Shown here: piece by piece, positions 7,286-15,473 of the stretch | Numbering within the stretch: position 1 is the first letter of the stretch | How the letters are laid out: every line of letters begins with the position of its first letter | Assembly (NCBI RefSeq): GCF_051961875.1 | Contig: NZ_JBQCCV010000313.1 | Coordinates: 1-30,458 of the forward strand | Direction: 5' to 3' | DNA: 30,458 nt | Origin: Intrasporangium_A sp051961875 | GTDB taxonomy: Bacteria; Actinomycetota; Actinomycetes; Actinomycetales; Dermatophilaceae | The notes under the pieces: model-generated | The model's database searches: none | What the model saw: the letters and a program-made list of their open reading frames with translations, nothing else | Told to the model about the DNA's origin: nothing | Program-made: the position numbers and the translations under genes

Positions 7286-8311
7286 ATGACGACGACGACC
7301 ACGACCCAGAGCTCGTCCGCGACGCAGCACCTCGAGAAGGTCACGCTGGGGCGGAGCATCACCAACGGCCTGCGCAAGGCCATGGAGCGCGACCCCAAGG
7401 TCGTCCTCATCGGTGAGGACATCGGCAAGCTCGGCGGCGTCTTCCGGATCACCGAGCACCTGCAGAAGGACTTCGGCGAGGAGCGCGTCATCGACTCCCC
7501 GCTCGCCGAGTCCGGCATCGTCGGCACCGCCGTCGGCATGGCCCTGCGCGGCTACCGGCCGGTCTGCGAGATCCAGTTCGACGGCTTCGTCTACCCGGCG
7601 TTCGACCAGATCGTCTGCCAGGTCGCCAAGATGCACGCCCGCTCGCTGGGTGCCATCAAGATGCCGATGGTCATCCGGATCCCGTTCGGCGGCGGTATCG
7701 GCAGCCCGGAGCACCACTCGGAGAGCCCCGAGGCCTACTTCGCCCACACGGCCGGGCTGCGGGTCGTCTCGTGCTCGAACCCCGAGGACGCCTACTGGAT
7801 GATCCAGCAGGCCATCGAGTGCGACGACCCGGTGCTCTTCTTCGAGCCGAAGCGTCGCTACCACGACCGCGCCGAGTACGACCCGACCGCGACCCAGGCC
7901 CCGCGCGGGCTGTTCGAGGCCAACGTGGTGCGCGAAGGCAGCGACGTGACGCTCGTCGGCTACGGCCCCGTCGTCAAGACGATGCTCGAGTCGGCCGCCG
8001 CTGCCGAGCAGGAGGGCACCTCGCTCGAGGTCATCGACCTGCGCTCGCTCTCCCCGCTGCCCATCGACACGATCACCGCGTCGGTCCGCAAGACCGGCCG
8101 GCTCGTCGTCGTCCACGAGGCCAGCAACTTCCTCGCCATGGGCGCGGAGATCGCTGCCCAGGTGACCGAGCAGTGCTTCTACCACCTCGAGGCGCCGGTG
8201 GTCCGGGTCGGCGGCGCGAACATCCCGTACCCGCCGAGCCGTATGGAGGAGGAGTTCCTCCCCGACCTCGACCGGATCCTCGACGGCGTCGACCGCGCCC
8301 TGGCGTACTGA
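7286..8311 (+). CDS. bkdB: 2-oxoacid dehydrogenase E1 component, beta subunit
   Basis: A 341-residue E1-beta subunit, the partner of the preceding alpha subunit in an alpha2-beta2 tetramer. Conserved blocks include VVLIGEDIGKLGGVF, DSPLAESGIVGTAVGMALRG and IRIPFGGGIGSPEHHSESPE, then a transketolase C-terminal domain with LEVIDLRSLSPLPIDT and VVVHEASNF. The first residues are a Thr-rich, probably disordered tail. ATG 7286 follows the alpha-subunit stop by one base, with AGGGGG about 10 nt upstream, indicating translational coupling. Branched-chain assignment is inferred from the operon type. Confidence 0.9.
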   Translation: MTTTTTTQSSSATQHLEKVTLGRSITNGLRKAMERDPKVVLIGEDIGKLGGVFRITEHLQKDFGEERVIDSPLAESGIVGTAVGMALRGYRPVCEIQFDGFVYPAFDQIVCQVAKMHARSLGAIKMPMVIRIPFGGGIGSPEHHSESPEAYFAHTAGLRVVSCSNPEDAYWMIQQAIECDDPVLFFEPKRRYHDRAEYDPTATQAPRGLFEANVVREGSDVTLVGYGPVVKTMLESAAAAEQEGTSLEVIDLRSLSPLPIDTITASVRKTGRLVVVHEASNFLAMGAEIAAQVTEQCFYHLEAPVVRVGGANIPYPPSRMEEEFLPDLDRILDGVDRALAY

Positions 8312-8335
8312 GAACACAGCAAGGGGTTCCTGAAA

Positions 8336-9808
8336 ATGGCGATTCGCACGTTCAACCTGCCCGACCCCGGTGAGGGGCTCGTCGAGGCGGAGATCGTCGA
8401 GTGGAGGATCAACGTCGGCGACACCGTCAAGGTCAACGACATGGTCCTCGAGGTCGAGACGGCCAAGTCGCTCGTCGAGCTGCCGATCCCCTGGGCCGGC
8501 ACCGTGACCGAGGTGCTCGTCGAGGTCGGCCAGACCGTCGACGTCGGCACGCCGCTCATCCGGATCGACGACGGCAAGGGCGGCGACGAAGCCCCCGCCG
8601 CGCCGGCCGCCGAGGGGGCGGCCGCGGAGGAGAAGCAGGACGCGATCCTCGTCGGCTACGGCGCCAAGGCCGGCGCCACGACGCGCCGCGCCCGCAAGAA
8701 GGCCGAGGGTGCGCCGCCCAGCTCGGTCCCGGCGGAGGTGACCTCGCCGAGTGGCGGAGCACCGACGGAGACGGAGCAGGTCGCCGAGACGCCGGCCGTC
8801 CCTGAGCGGACCGTGCCGGAGCCCCGCGTCGAGTCACCGGCACCCCCGGTGCCCGCTCCGGCGGGGGAGCGGCCCAAGGCCAAGCCCCCGGTCCGCAAGC
8901 TGGCCAAGGACCTCGGCGTCGACCTGACCCAGGTTCGGCCGACCGGTGCGGACGGCATCATCACTCGAGACGACGTGCAGGCCCACGCGAGCGGCGGCTC
9001 GGCCGAGACCGTGACCGCCCCCGCCGGCGCGGGAGCGAACGGCGCAGCGGCAGCCGGCCCAGCGGCATACGCGCCTGCGTTCGGCGCCGGGGAGCGCGAG
9101 GTGCGCATCCCGATCAAGGGCGTCCGCAAGATGACCGCCCAGGCGATGGTCGGGTCGGCGTTCACCGCGCCGCACGTCACTGAGTGGATCACCGTCGACG
9201 TGACACGCACGATGGAGCTCGTCGAGCGGCTCAAGGCCGACCGCGAGTTCCGCGACGTCAAGGTGACGCCGCTGCTCGTGCTCGCGAAGGCGATGATCCT
9301 GGCCGTCAGGCGCAACCCGGGCGTCAACGCGACGTGGGACGAGCAGGCCCAGGAGATCGTCCAGAAGAACTACGTCAACCTCGGCATCGCCGCGGCCACC
9401 CCGCGTGGTCTCGTCGTGCCGAACATCAAGGACGCGCACGCGATGACGATGCGCGAGCTTGCCGACGCCATCGCCCAGCTGACCGCGACCGCCCGCGAGG
9501 GCAAGACGCAGCCGGCGGAGATGAGCCAGGGCACCATCACGATCACCAACGTCGGCGTCTTCGGCGTCGACAGCGGTACCCCGATCATCAACCCCGGCGA
9601 GTCGGCGATCCTCGCGTTCGGCACGATTCGCAAGCAGCCGTGGGTCGTCACGGGTGCCGACGGTGCGGACGAGATCGCGATCCGGCACGTGACGCAGCTC
9701 GCCCTGTCGTTCGACCACCGGCTCATCGACGGCGAGCTGGGGTCGCGCTTCCTGGCCGATGTGGCCGCCATCATGGAGGACCCGAGCAGGGCCCTCGTCT
9801 GGGGCTGA
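8336..9808 (+). CDS. bkdC: Dihydrolipoamide acyltransferase (E2) of the oxoacid dehydrogenase
   Basis: A 490-residue E2 that accepts the acyl group on a swinging lipoyl arm and transfers it to CoA. A single lipoyl domain covers about 1-80 with the lipoylated K44 in ETAKS. An Ala/Pro/Glu-rich linker contains ILVGYG (104-109), seen in actinobacterial branched-chain E2s. The peripheral subunit-binding domain is near 184-218 (VRKLAKDLGV, TGADGIITRDDV). The catalytic acyltransferase domain runs from about 255 to the end, with H461 and D465 in DHRLIDG. AAGGGG precedes the ATG. No E3 (dihydrolipoamide dehydrogenase) gene follows, so E3 must come from elsewhere. A CGGCATAC octamer lies in the linker (9063-9070). 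Confidence 0.92.
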   Translation: MAIRTFNLPDPGEGLVEAEIVEWRINVGDTVKVNDMVLEVETAKSLVELPIPWAGTVTEVLVEVGQTVDVGTPLIRIDDGKGGDEAPAAPAAEGAAAEEKQDAILVGYGAKAGATTRRARKKAEGAPPSSVPAEVTSPSGGAPTETEQVAETPAVPERTVPEPRVESPAPPVPAPAGERPKAKPPVRKLAKDLGVDLTQVRPTGADGIITRDDVQAHASGGSAETVTAPAGAGANGAAAAGPAAYAPAFGAGEREVRIPIKGVRKMTAQAMVGSAFTAPHVTEWITVDVTRTMELVERLKADREFRDVKVTPLLVLAKAMILAVRRNPGVNATWDEQAQEIVQKNYVNLGIAAATPRGLVVPNIKDAHAMTMRELADAIAQLTATAREGKTQPAEMSQGTITITNVGVFGVDSGTPIINPGESAILAFGTIRKQPWVVTGADGADEIAIRHVTQLALSFDHRLIDGELGSRFLADVAAIMEDPSRALVWG

Positions 9809-9838
9809 GGCCGCGCTCCCCTTTGCTTCCGCGGACGG

Positions 9839-9858
9839 ACTGTTCGCGGTCGAACAGT
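9839..9858. terminator. Perfect 8-bp hairpin between convergent genes
   Basis: Arms ACTGTTCG (9839-9846) and CGAACAGT (9851-9858) with loop CGGT. It lies 31 nt after the E2 stop and about 110 nt from the end of the convergent MFS gene, so it could terminate from either side. No T tract. Confidence 0.5.
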
Positions 9859-9967
9859 TCGGCAGACCGACGAGTTCGACCACGACCGGTCCGTTCGCGC
9901 GTAGGAGCCGTCGCCCCGGTGGCCTACGAGATCCAGCCCGGGCTGGAATCGGTAGGGGCTGGGGCCG

Positions 9968-12103
9968 TCAGTGGACGGGCTCAGGCTCCGGGTCGGAGCG
10001 GCGGCCGTCGGCCTCGGCGCGGATCCGGTAGCGGTCCACCAGGTAGGCGGCCGTGAGGTCGTCTCCGAGGGCCTTGAGCGCATCGATGTCGACCGCCTCG
10101 TGGCGCTCGGCCACGGTGGGCTCGACCGTCGTCATGACGGTGCTGGCGTCGCGCTCGCTGACGGCGAGGGCCAGCTCGCGCTTGAGCTCCTGGTCCAGCG
10201 CACCACCCGGCTGCTTCGCCTTGGCGGCCACCTCGACGGCGAACACCTCCCGGTCCGCGGCCACGGCGAGGTCGTCGGTCGTCAGCATCTTCGCGGTCCG
10301 CCGGAGCAGCTCGACGCCGCGGGTGAGGTCACCGTCGCCCACCTGGGTCACGGCCCGGGTCAGCAGCGGCCGGTCGCCACGGACCGCCGTGTCGGCGAGC
10401 AGGTCGAGGCGCAGGCCGAGCAGGCGCTCGTGGGTGCGGGTCTTGCCGTCCTCACGCCCGAGCGGCACCATCAGCTCGTCGAGGTGCGGCGGGCGCTGGC
10501 CCATGGTGTCGAGCAGCTCCCGTCCGGCCTCGTCCGCCGAGTGGACCGTGTCGCGCAGCGGTATCTCCTTGATGAACAGAGTCGCGACGAGGGCGATGGC
10601 ACAGGGCAGGAACCCCCACGCGAAGACCGAGTGGAGCGAGTCCGCCAGGCCGTGGTGGACGCCCAGGGCCACCTCGGGCGGCAGGCTCTTGAGCGCGGCG
10701 GGGTCGAGGACGGAGCCGGCACTGACCTGCTGGCCCGACTGCGCCATCTGGTGGCGTACCTCGGGGGACAGGTGCTTGGCGATGTTGATGGCGAGCCCGC
10801 TCGACATGATCGTGCCGAAGACGGCGGTGCCGACGGTCGACCCGACGTTGCGGAAGAACTGGGTCGAGGCGGTGGCGACGCCGAGGTCGCGGCGCTGGGA
10901 CGCGTTCTGCACGACGAGCGTGTAGACCTGCAGGGCCATGCCGAGCCCGATGCCGAAGACGATCATCGCCCAGGTCAGCTCACCGGCCGTGGCGTTGTAG
11001 TCGAGCCGGGTCAGCAGCCAGAAGCCGAGGCCCATGATGACGATGCCGGCGACGGTCTGCAGCTTGTAGCGGCCGGTCCGGGTGATGACGAGACCGGCGA
11101 CGATCGACAGGCCGATCATCGCGACCGACATCGGCATCAGGATGAGGCCGGAGTTCGTGGCCGAGACCCCGATGACGCCCTGGGCGTAGACCGGGATGTA
11201 GATCATCGCGCCGAACATCATGACCGCGACCATGAAGCTCGCGATGTTCGAGAAGGTGAAGATCGACCCGCGGAAGAGGCGCAGCGGCAGGACGGGCTCC
11301 TTGGCCCGTCGCTCGACCATGACGAAGGCGAGCAGCGTGACGAGGCCGACGGCATACATGCCGATCACCTCGGGCGAGCCCCAGTCCCACGTCGTCCCGC
11401 CGAGGGAGGTCGGCACGAGCAGGAAGATGAGCGAGACCGACAGCAGCGTGATCCCGGCGCGGTCGATGATGACCTCGCCCTCCTCGTGGTCGAGGTGGAG
11501 GAACTTCGCGATGCCGAAGAAGGCGACGACACCCACGGGGAGCGCCACGTAGAAGAGCCAGCGCCAGCCCCAGTGGTCGGTGATGAAGCCGCCAGCGAGG
11601 GGGCCGAGGATCGAGGACAGGCCGAAGACGCCGCCCATGAGGCCCTGGTACTTGCCGCGCTGGCGGGGCGGGATGATGTCGCCGATGATCGTCTGCGACA
11701 GCGGCATCAGGGTGCCCATGCCGGCGCCCTGGATCGCCCGGGCGGCGATGAGCCACCAGAAGCTCTGCGCCGCTCCCGCGAGGATCGAGCCGAGCATGAA
11801 GACGACGAGGCCGGCGAGGTAGAAGCTGCGGCGGCCGTAGATGTCGGACAGCTTGCCGACGATCGGGACGACGATCGCGCTGACGAGCATGGCGGCGGTT
11901 GCGAGCCACGAGTAGTGGTCCATGCCGCCGAGCTCGGCGACGATGCGGGGCATCGCCGGGCCGACGATGGTCTGGCTGATGGAGGCGACGAGCATGCCCA
12001 ACATGAGGGCAATGAAGATCTGCCTCGCCCTGGGGTCGAGGCCCGTCTCTCGGGTGGACGGGCTGACCGCCGGGGCGGCGGTCGATGGAGTCGTGTCAGG
12101 CAT
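9968..12103 (-). CDS. DHA2-family (14-TM) drug exporter, MFS, with long cytosolic tail
   Basis: A 711-residue MFS protein. About 511 residues form a 14-TM core of the DHA2 drug:H+ antiporter family. Motif A appears as GKLSDIYGRR after TM2, and ARAIQGAGMGTLMPLSQTIIGDIIPPRQRGKYQG is the usual TM4-5 region of EmrB/QacA proteins. The last ~200 residues after TM14 (from KEIPLRDTV) are hydrophilic, mixed alpha-helical and acidic, with no domain I recognise. The start is ATG 12103, with TATCCT 7 nt upstream and no ribosome binding site. It is divergent from the TetR gene and shares its operator, so TetR very probably represses it. Substrate unknown. Confidence 0.92.
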   Translation of the reverse strand: MPDTTPSTAAPAVSPSTRETGLDPRARQIFIALMLGMLVASISQTIVGPAMPRIVAELGGMDHYSWLATAAMLVSAIVVPIVGKLSDIYGRRSFYLAGLVVFMLGSILAGAAQSFWWLIAARAIQGAGMGTLMPLSQTIIGDIIPPRQRGKYQGLMGGVFGLSSILGPLAGGFITDHWGWRWLFYVALPVGVVAFFGIAKFLHLDHEEGEVIIDRAGITLLSVSLIFLLVPTSLGGTTWDWGSPEVIGMYAVGLVTLLAFVMVERRAKEPVLPLRLFRGSIFTFSNIASFMVAVMMFGAMIYIPVYAQGVIGVSATNSGLILMPMSVAMIGLSIVAGLVITRTGRYKLQTVAGIVIMGLGFWLLTRLDYNATAGELTWAMIVFGIGLGMALQVYTLVVQNASQRRDLGVATASTQFFRNVGSTVGTAVFGTIMSSGLAINIAKHLSPEVRHQMAQSGQQVSAGSVLDPAALKSLPPEVALGVHHGLADSLHSVFAWGFLPCAIALVATLFIKEIPLRDTVHSADEAGRELLDTMGQRPPHLDELMVPLGREDGKTRTHERLLGLRLDLLADTAVRGDRPLLTRAVTQVGDGDLTRGVELLRRTAKMLTTDDLAVAADREVFAVEVAAKAKQPGGALDQELKRELALAVSERDASTVMTTVEPTVAERHEAVDIDALKALGDDLTAAYLVDRYRIRAEADGRRSDPEPEPVH

Positions 12104-12110
12104 GCGGATC

Positions 12111-12140
12111 AGGATAGGAGGATTAGTGCAGTCGCTGCAA
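12111..12140 (-). promoter_or_regulatory. Promoter of the DHA2 exporter
   Basis: On the minus strand: -35 TTGCAG (12140-12135), 18-nt spacer, -10 TATCCT (12116-12111). The -10 ends 7 nt before ATG 12103, so the mRNA is probably leaderless. Confidence 0.6.
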
Positions 12141-12156
12141 ATTTGCAGTTCATGCA
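12127..12156. promoter_or_regulatory. Nested dyad operator between exporter and TetR
   Basis: A perfect 14-bp palindrome CTGCAAATTTGCAG (12135-12148) lies at the centre. TGCA also occurs at 12127-12130 and 12153-12156, giving four TGCA half-sites spaced 9, 8 and 9 bp, all symmetric about 12141.5. The palindrome contains both -35 boxes, so a bound TetR dimer, or two, would block both promoters. Confidence 0.65.
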
Positions 12157-12172
12157 GGAAAGCGCCTATCGT
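12143..12172 (+). promoter_or_regulatory. Promoter of the TetR regulator
   Basis: -35 TTGCAG (12143-12148), 18-nt spacer, -10 TATCGT (12167-12172), then 6 nt to ATG 12179. It mirrors the exporter promoter. Confidence 0.6.
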
Positions 12173-12178
12173 CGAACC

Positions 12179-12793
12179 ATGAGCACGACCGACGCCGAGT
12201 GCGGCCTCCGGGAGCGCAAGAAGCGCGAGACGCTCTTGGCGATCCACCGGGCGGCCCTCGAGCTCGTCGAGGAACGCGGCTTCGACGCGGTCCGCACTGA
12301 GCAGATCGCCGAGCGGGCCGGTGTCAGTGCCCGCACGTTCTTCAACTACTACCCGTCGAAGGACAGCGCAGTCCTCGGCCGCCGCGCCGAGGACTTCGAG
12401 GAGATGCGCGACGCGATGCTCCACGCGCCGGCGGACGAGTCGCCCCTGGAGGTGATCCGCCGGCTCGTCAGCGACTACTTCTCGTCCTCGACGCTCGACG
12501 TCGAGCTGCGCGAGCAGCGGCGGCGGGTCCTCATCGGTGAGCCGACCCTGGCTCCGGCGCTCGTCCGCAACAACATCCTGCTCGAGAACGTCCTCACGGA
12601 GGCCCTCGAGCAGCGCCTCGGCGTCCAGCCGGGCGCGGCGCTCGGGCCCCGCGTCGTGGTCAACGCCGCGATCGGCGCGATCCGCGCCTGCATCGAGCAC
12701 CGCCAGTCGGGCGGGGCCGGCACGATCGAGGAGCTCGCCGAGGACGCGATCCGGATGCTCGCGCGGGGGCTCGATCCCGCGCCCATCCGCTGA
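12179..12793 (+). CDS. TetR-family transcriptional regulator
   Basis: A 204-residue TetR protein. The N-terminal HTH covers about residues 12-58 (RKKRETLLAIHRAALELVEE, then the recognition helix region AGVSARTFFNYYPSKDSAVL), where TFFNYYPSK is the family fingerprint. The C-terminal ligand-binding domain contains VVVNAAIGAIRACIEH near the dimer helix. It sits 75 bp from the divergent DHA2 exporter and shares the nested palindrome, so it most likely represses both itself and the exporter and releases DNA on binding an exported compound. ATG 12179 is supported by TATCGT 6 nt upstream; there is no ribosome binding site, as in a leaderless gene. Confidence 0.93.
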   Translation: MSTTDAECGLRERKKRETLLAIHRAALELVEERGFDAVRTEQIAERAGVSARTFFNYYPSKDSAVLGRRAEDFEEMRDAMLHAPADESPLEVIRRLVSDYFSSSTLDVELREQRRRVLIGEPTLAPALVRNNILLENVLTEALEQRLGVQPGAALGPRVVVNAAIGAIRACIEHRQSGGAGTIEELAEDAIRMLARGLDPAPIR

Positions 12794-12977
12794 TCCCAAC
12801 AGGTGGTATGCCGCCCCGCCGGCTCGTGTGGCGACGTGACCCTCCGCTTCCATCGAGTGAGCACTCAGCCTCAGGAGCGCCACCGTGGGCGTGACGGGTG
12901 GGACGGCGCTCACTCGTCGGGTAGTGGCCTCTCAACAGGGTGGGGTGGCCGGACCTGCGGTCGGGCAGGATGTGCCC

Positions 12978-14429
12978 ATGAGCGAGCAGCACGGGGTCGT
13001 GTTCCCGTTCGTCGACGGTCGTCGCAGCACGGCGGCCACGGGGCGGGCCGTCGTCGCCGACGCCCTGCGGGCCGCCGACCCGGTCGGTGCCGGATCGGCC
13101 GCGCGGGAGACGAACTGGCGGCAGGGCTACCTGAGCCACTTCCGGCGTCTCGTCGAGGCGGGCCTGCCCACGCCCGAGGCGGCCACCGGCATCGCCCGAG
13201 CCGGCCTGGCCGGGCTGCACGAGCGGATGCGGTTCGTCGTCGAGGGGGCGGACGCACCCGTCGCTGCCGCCTTCGAGCAGGCCGGCCCCGAGCTGGTCTC
13301 CGAGACCGTGGCCGGCTCCGGCACCCCCGAGCGGGAGCTGACCCTCCCCTACCGCGGCGAGCGACTCTCCGGGGATCGCCTCCGTCACCGGCTCGACGAC
13401 TGGCTCACCCGCGGGGTCCTCGAGCCGTCGGCGCACGAGGCCGTCAGCAGGGTCATCGCGAACCCCGAGTGGCTCGACCTCTCCGACCGGACCGTCGTCG
13501 TCCTCGGCGCCGCCGCCGAGATGGGCCCGCTCCGCTCCCTGCTGCGCTGGGGCGCGCACGTCGCCGCGGTCGACCTGCCACGGCCGGACCTGTGGGCGCG
13601 GCTGCTCGACGAGACCCGGGAGCTGGCCGGCACGCCGACCCTTCCCGTGACCAAGGGCGACGGCGACCTGTCCCACCGTGCCGGTGGCGACCTCGTTCAC
13701 GACCTCGGCGCTGTGACCCGCTGGGTCTCCACGCTCGAGGGGCCGCTCGTCCTCGGCAACTATGTCTACGCGGACGGCGCCACGAACGTGCGGGTGTCGA
13801 TGGCCGTGGACGCCCTGACGGACAAGCTGATTCGCGACCGCGGCGCGGGCGACGTCGCGCTCGCGTTCCTCGCGACGCCGACCGACGTCTTCGCCGTCCC
13901 GGCCGGCGCGGTGGAGCGGTCCACGCTCAACTACGCCCAGCGCCGCACCTCGAAGTGGCTCCGGGTCCCGCTGCGGACCTTGAGCGGCGGGCGGCTGCTG
14001 AAGCGCAACTACGTGCCGGGCAGCGATCCGGGCATCAACGACTCGGTGGTGCTCCAGCAGGGGCCGAACTACCTGCTCGCGAAACGGCTGCAGCGGTGGC
14101 GCGCCACGGCATACCGGGCGGACGGCGGGCTCGTCTCGCTCAAGGTCGCGCCACCCACGCGGACCCGGTCCGTGGTGAAGAACCGGGCCCTCGCGGCCGC
14201 CTACGCGGGCGCCCACCGCTTCGGCGTCGAGGTCTTCGAGCCCGGCACCGCGAACACGCTCATGGCCGCGCTCCTCGTCCACGACGTGAGGACCGGCAAC
14301 CCCGGGCAGCCACATCCGTGGGAGGACGAGGCATATGGCGCGACGCACGGCGGCCTGTGGACGTGCGCCTATGAACCGCGCAGCGCGCTCGGACTTGCGG
14401 CCCTGCTCGGCCTCGGCGCCGCCCGCTGA
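12978..14429 (+). CDS. Unrecognised protein with a Rossmann-like core
   Basis: A 483-residue soluble protein I cannot assign. Residues 172-199 read as a strand-loop-helix-strand of a dinucleotide-binding fold: VVVLGAAAEMGPL, then HVAAVD with an acidic residue (D199) that would favour NAD over NADP. Residues 1-165 are mostly helical; 270-300 contain GNYVYADGATNVRVSMAVDAL and residues from about 300 on look alpha/beta. No signal peptide or TM segment. ATG 12978 is preferred: CAGGAT lies 6 nt upstream (leaderless-like) and upstream frame residues look non-coding. It precedes the SDR/ACAD cluster by 149 nt on the same strand and may act in it, but this is only proximity. Confidence 0.8.
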   Translation: MSEQHGVVFPFVDGRRSTAATGRAVVADALRAADPVGAGSAARETNWRQGYLSHFRRLVEAGLPTPEAATGIARAGLAGLHERMRFVVEGADAPVAAAFEQAGPELVSETVAGSGTPERELTLPYRGERLSGDRLRHRLDDWLTRGVLEPSAHEAVSRVIANPEWLDLSDRTVVVLGAAAEMGPLRSLLRWGAHVAAVDLPRPDLWARLLDETRELAGTPTLPVTKGDGDLSHRAGGDLVHDLGAVTRWVSTLEGPLVLGNYVYADGATNVRVSMAVDALTDKLIRDRGAGDVALAFLATPTDVFAVPAGAVERSTLNYAQRRTSKWLRVPLRTLSGGRLLKRNYVPGSDPGINDSVVLQQGPNYLLAKRLQRWRATAYRADGGLVSLKVAPPTRTRSVVKNRALAAAYAGAHRFGVEVFEPGTANTLMAALLVHDVRTGNPGQPHPWEDEAYGATHGGLWTCAYEPRSALGLAALLGLGAAR

Positions 14430-14489
14430 CTCAGCCTCGGCATCTCCCGGCGGCCGCATCCCTGGTGTGACGCGCGGGGCAGAGCGGTG

Positions 14490-14518
14490 ACTCGACTGGT
14501 GCGGTCCACACGTCGAGT
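14490..14518. promoter_or_regulatory. Inverted repeat upstream of the SDR/ACAD cluster
   Basis: ACTCGAC (14490-14496) and GTCGAGT (14512-14518), 7 bp each, separated by 15 nt and lying 60-90 nt upstream of the SDR start. The right arm overlaps the shared decamer TCGAGTGAGC (14513-14522). Candidate operator for the cluster; no regulator gene is adjacent. Confidence 0.35.
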
Positions 14519-14578
14519 GAGCGGCCGGTCACACCCGTCACATCGGGGTAGGTCAGGGCCGACGAGAGGAGCGCGCAC

Positions 14579-15361
14579 ATGGGGATGCTCGACGACAGGG
14601 TCGCCTTCATCACCGGCGGCGCGAGCGGCATCGGCGCCGGCACGGCCCGGCGCTTCGCCCAGGAGGGGGCGGCCGTCGTGCTCGCCGACATCCAGCCCGA
14701 CGACGGCGAGCAGGTCCGCGACGAGATCCGGGACGCGGGCGGCACCGCCGACTACGTCCACTGCGACGTCACCGAGGCCGAGTCGGTCCGACAGGCGATC
14801 GACGGGGCGGCCAACCGGTTCGGCCACCTCGACATCGTCTGCGCCAACGCCGGGATCAACGGCGTCTGGGCACCGGTCACGCAGTTGCAGCCCGACGAGT
14901 GGCGGCGCACCATCGACATCAACCTCACGGGCACCTACCTCACGGTCCACTTCGCCGTGCCCCACCTGCGGCGCGCCGGCGGCGGGAGCATCATCATCAC
15001 GAGCAGCGTCAACGGGACCCGCAGCTTCGGGACGGCGGGGGCTGCGGCATACAGCTCCTCGAAGGCAGGGCAGGTGGCCTTCATGAAGATGATGGCGCTC
15101 GAGCTCGGCCGGGACGGCATCCGCTGCAACGCGATCTGCCCGGGCACCATCGAGACGGACATTGGCGAGCGCACCGAGCAGCACGACACGGAGCGGATCG
15201 GCATCGAGGTCGAACTGCCCCAGGGCAGCCCCGCCATCCACGGCGGCTTCGGGAAGCCCGCCGACGTGGCCGACGCGTGCCTCTTCCTCGCCTCCGACCT
15301 CGGGCGGCACGTCTCGGGAGTCGCCGTCTTCGTCGATGGTGGGGCCTCCCTGCTGCGTTGA
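14579..15361 (+). CDS. Short-chain dehydrogenase/reductase (classical SDR)
   Basis: A 260-residue classical SDR, NAD(P)-linked alcohol/ketone oxidoreductase. The cofactor loop is TGGASGIG (12-19), D37 after the second strand suggests NAD(H), NAG is at 90-92, and the catalytic set is Ser142/143, Tyr158 and Lys162 in YSSSK. It ends with the usual GxxxFVDGGASLL. GAGAGGAG 8 nt before the ATG is a clear ribosome binding site. It heads a co-directional run with two acyl-CoA dehydrogenase-like genes and a crotonase, fitting a 3-hydroxyacyl-CoA or cyclic alcohol dehydrogenase step; the substrate is not evident. Confidence 0.93.
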   Translation: MGMLDDRVAFITGGASGIGAGTARRFAQEGAAVVLADIQPDDGEQVRDEIRDAGGTADYVHCDVTEAESVRQAIDGAANRFGHLDIVCANAGINGVWAPVTQLQPDEWRRTIDINLTGTYLTVHFAVPHLRRAGGGSIIITSSVNGTRSFGTAGAAAYSSSKAGQVAFMKMMALELGRDGIRCNAICPGTIETDIGERTEQHDTERIGIEVELPQGSPAIHGGFGKPADVADACLFLASDLGRHVSGVAVFVDGGASLLR

Positions 15362-15473
15362 CCTGACGTGACGGTGTCATTGACGGCGACACGGGCCGGG
15401 ACGACCGCGCACGCCGGCGGGCGACGTGCCAAGGTGGAGGCCGTCCACCCCGCTCACGGAGAGGCGACCCGCG

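Noticed and set aside
9851..9861. CGAAC-A-GTTCG resembling an actinobacterial LexA (SOS) box
   Set aside because: The half-sites are 1 nt apart instead of 4, and it lies between convergent genes where no promoter is expected; the bases are better explained by the hairpin.
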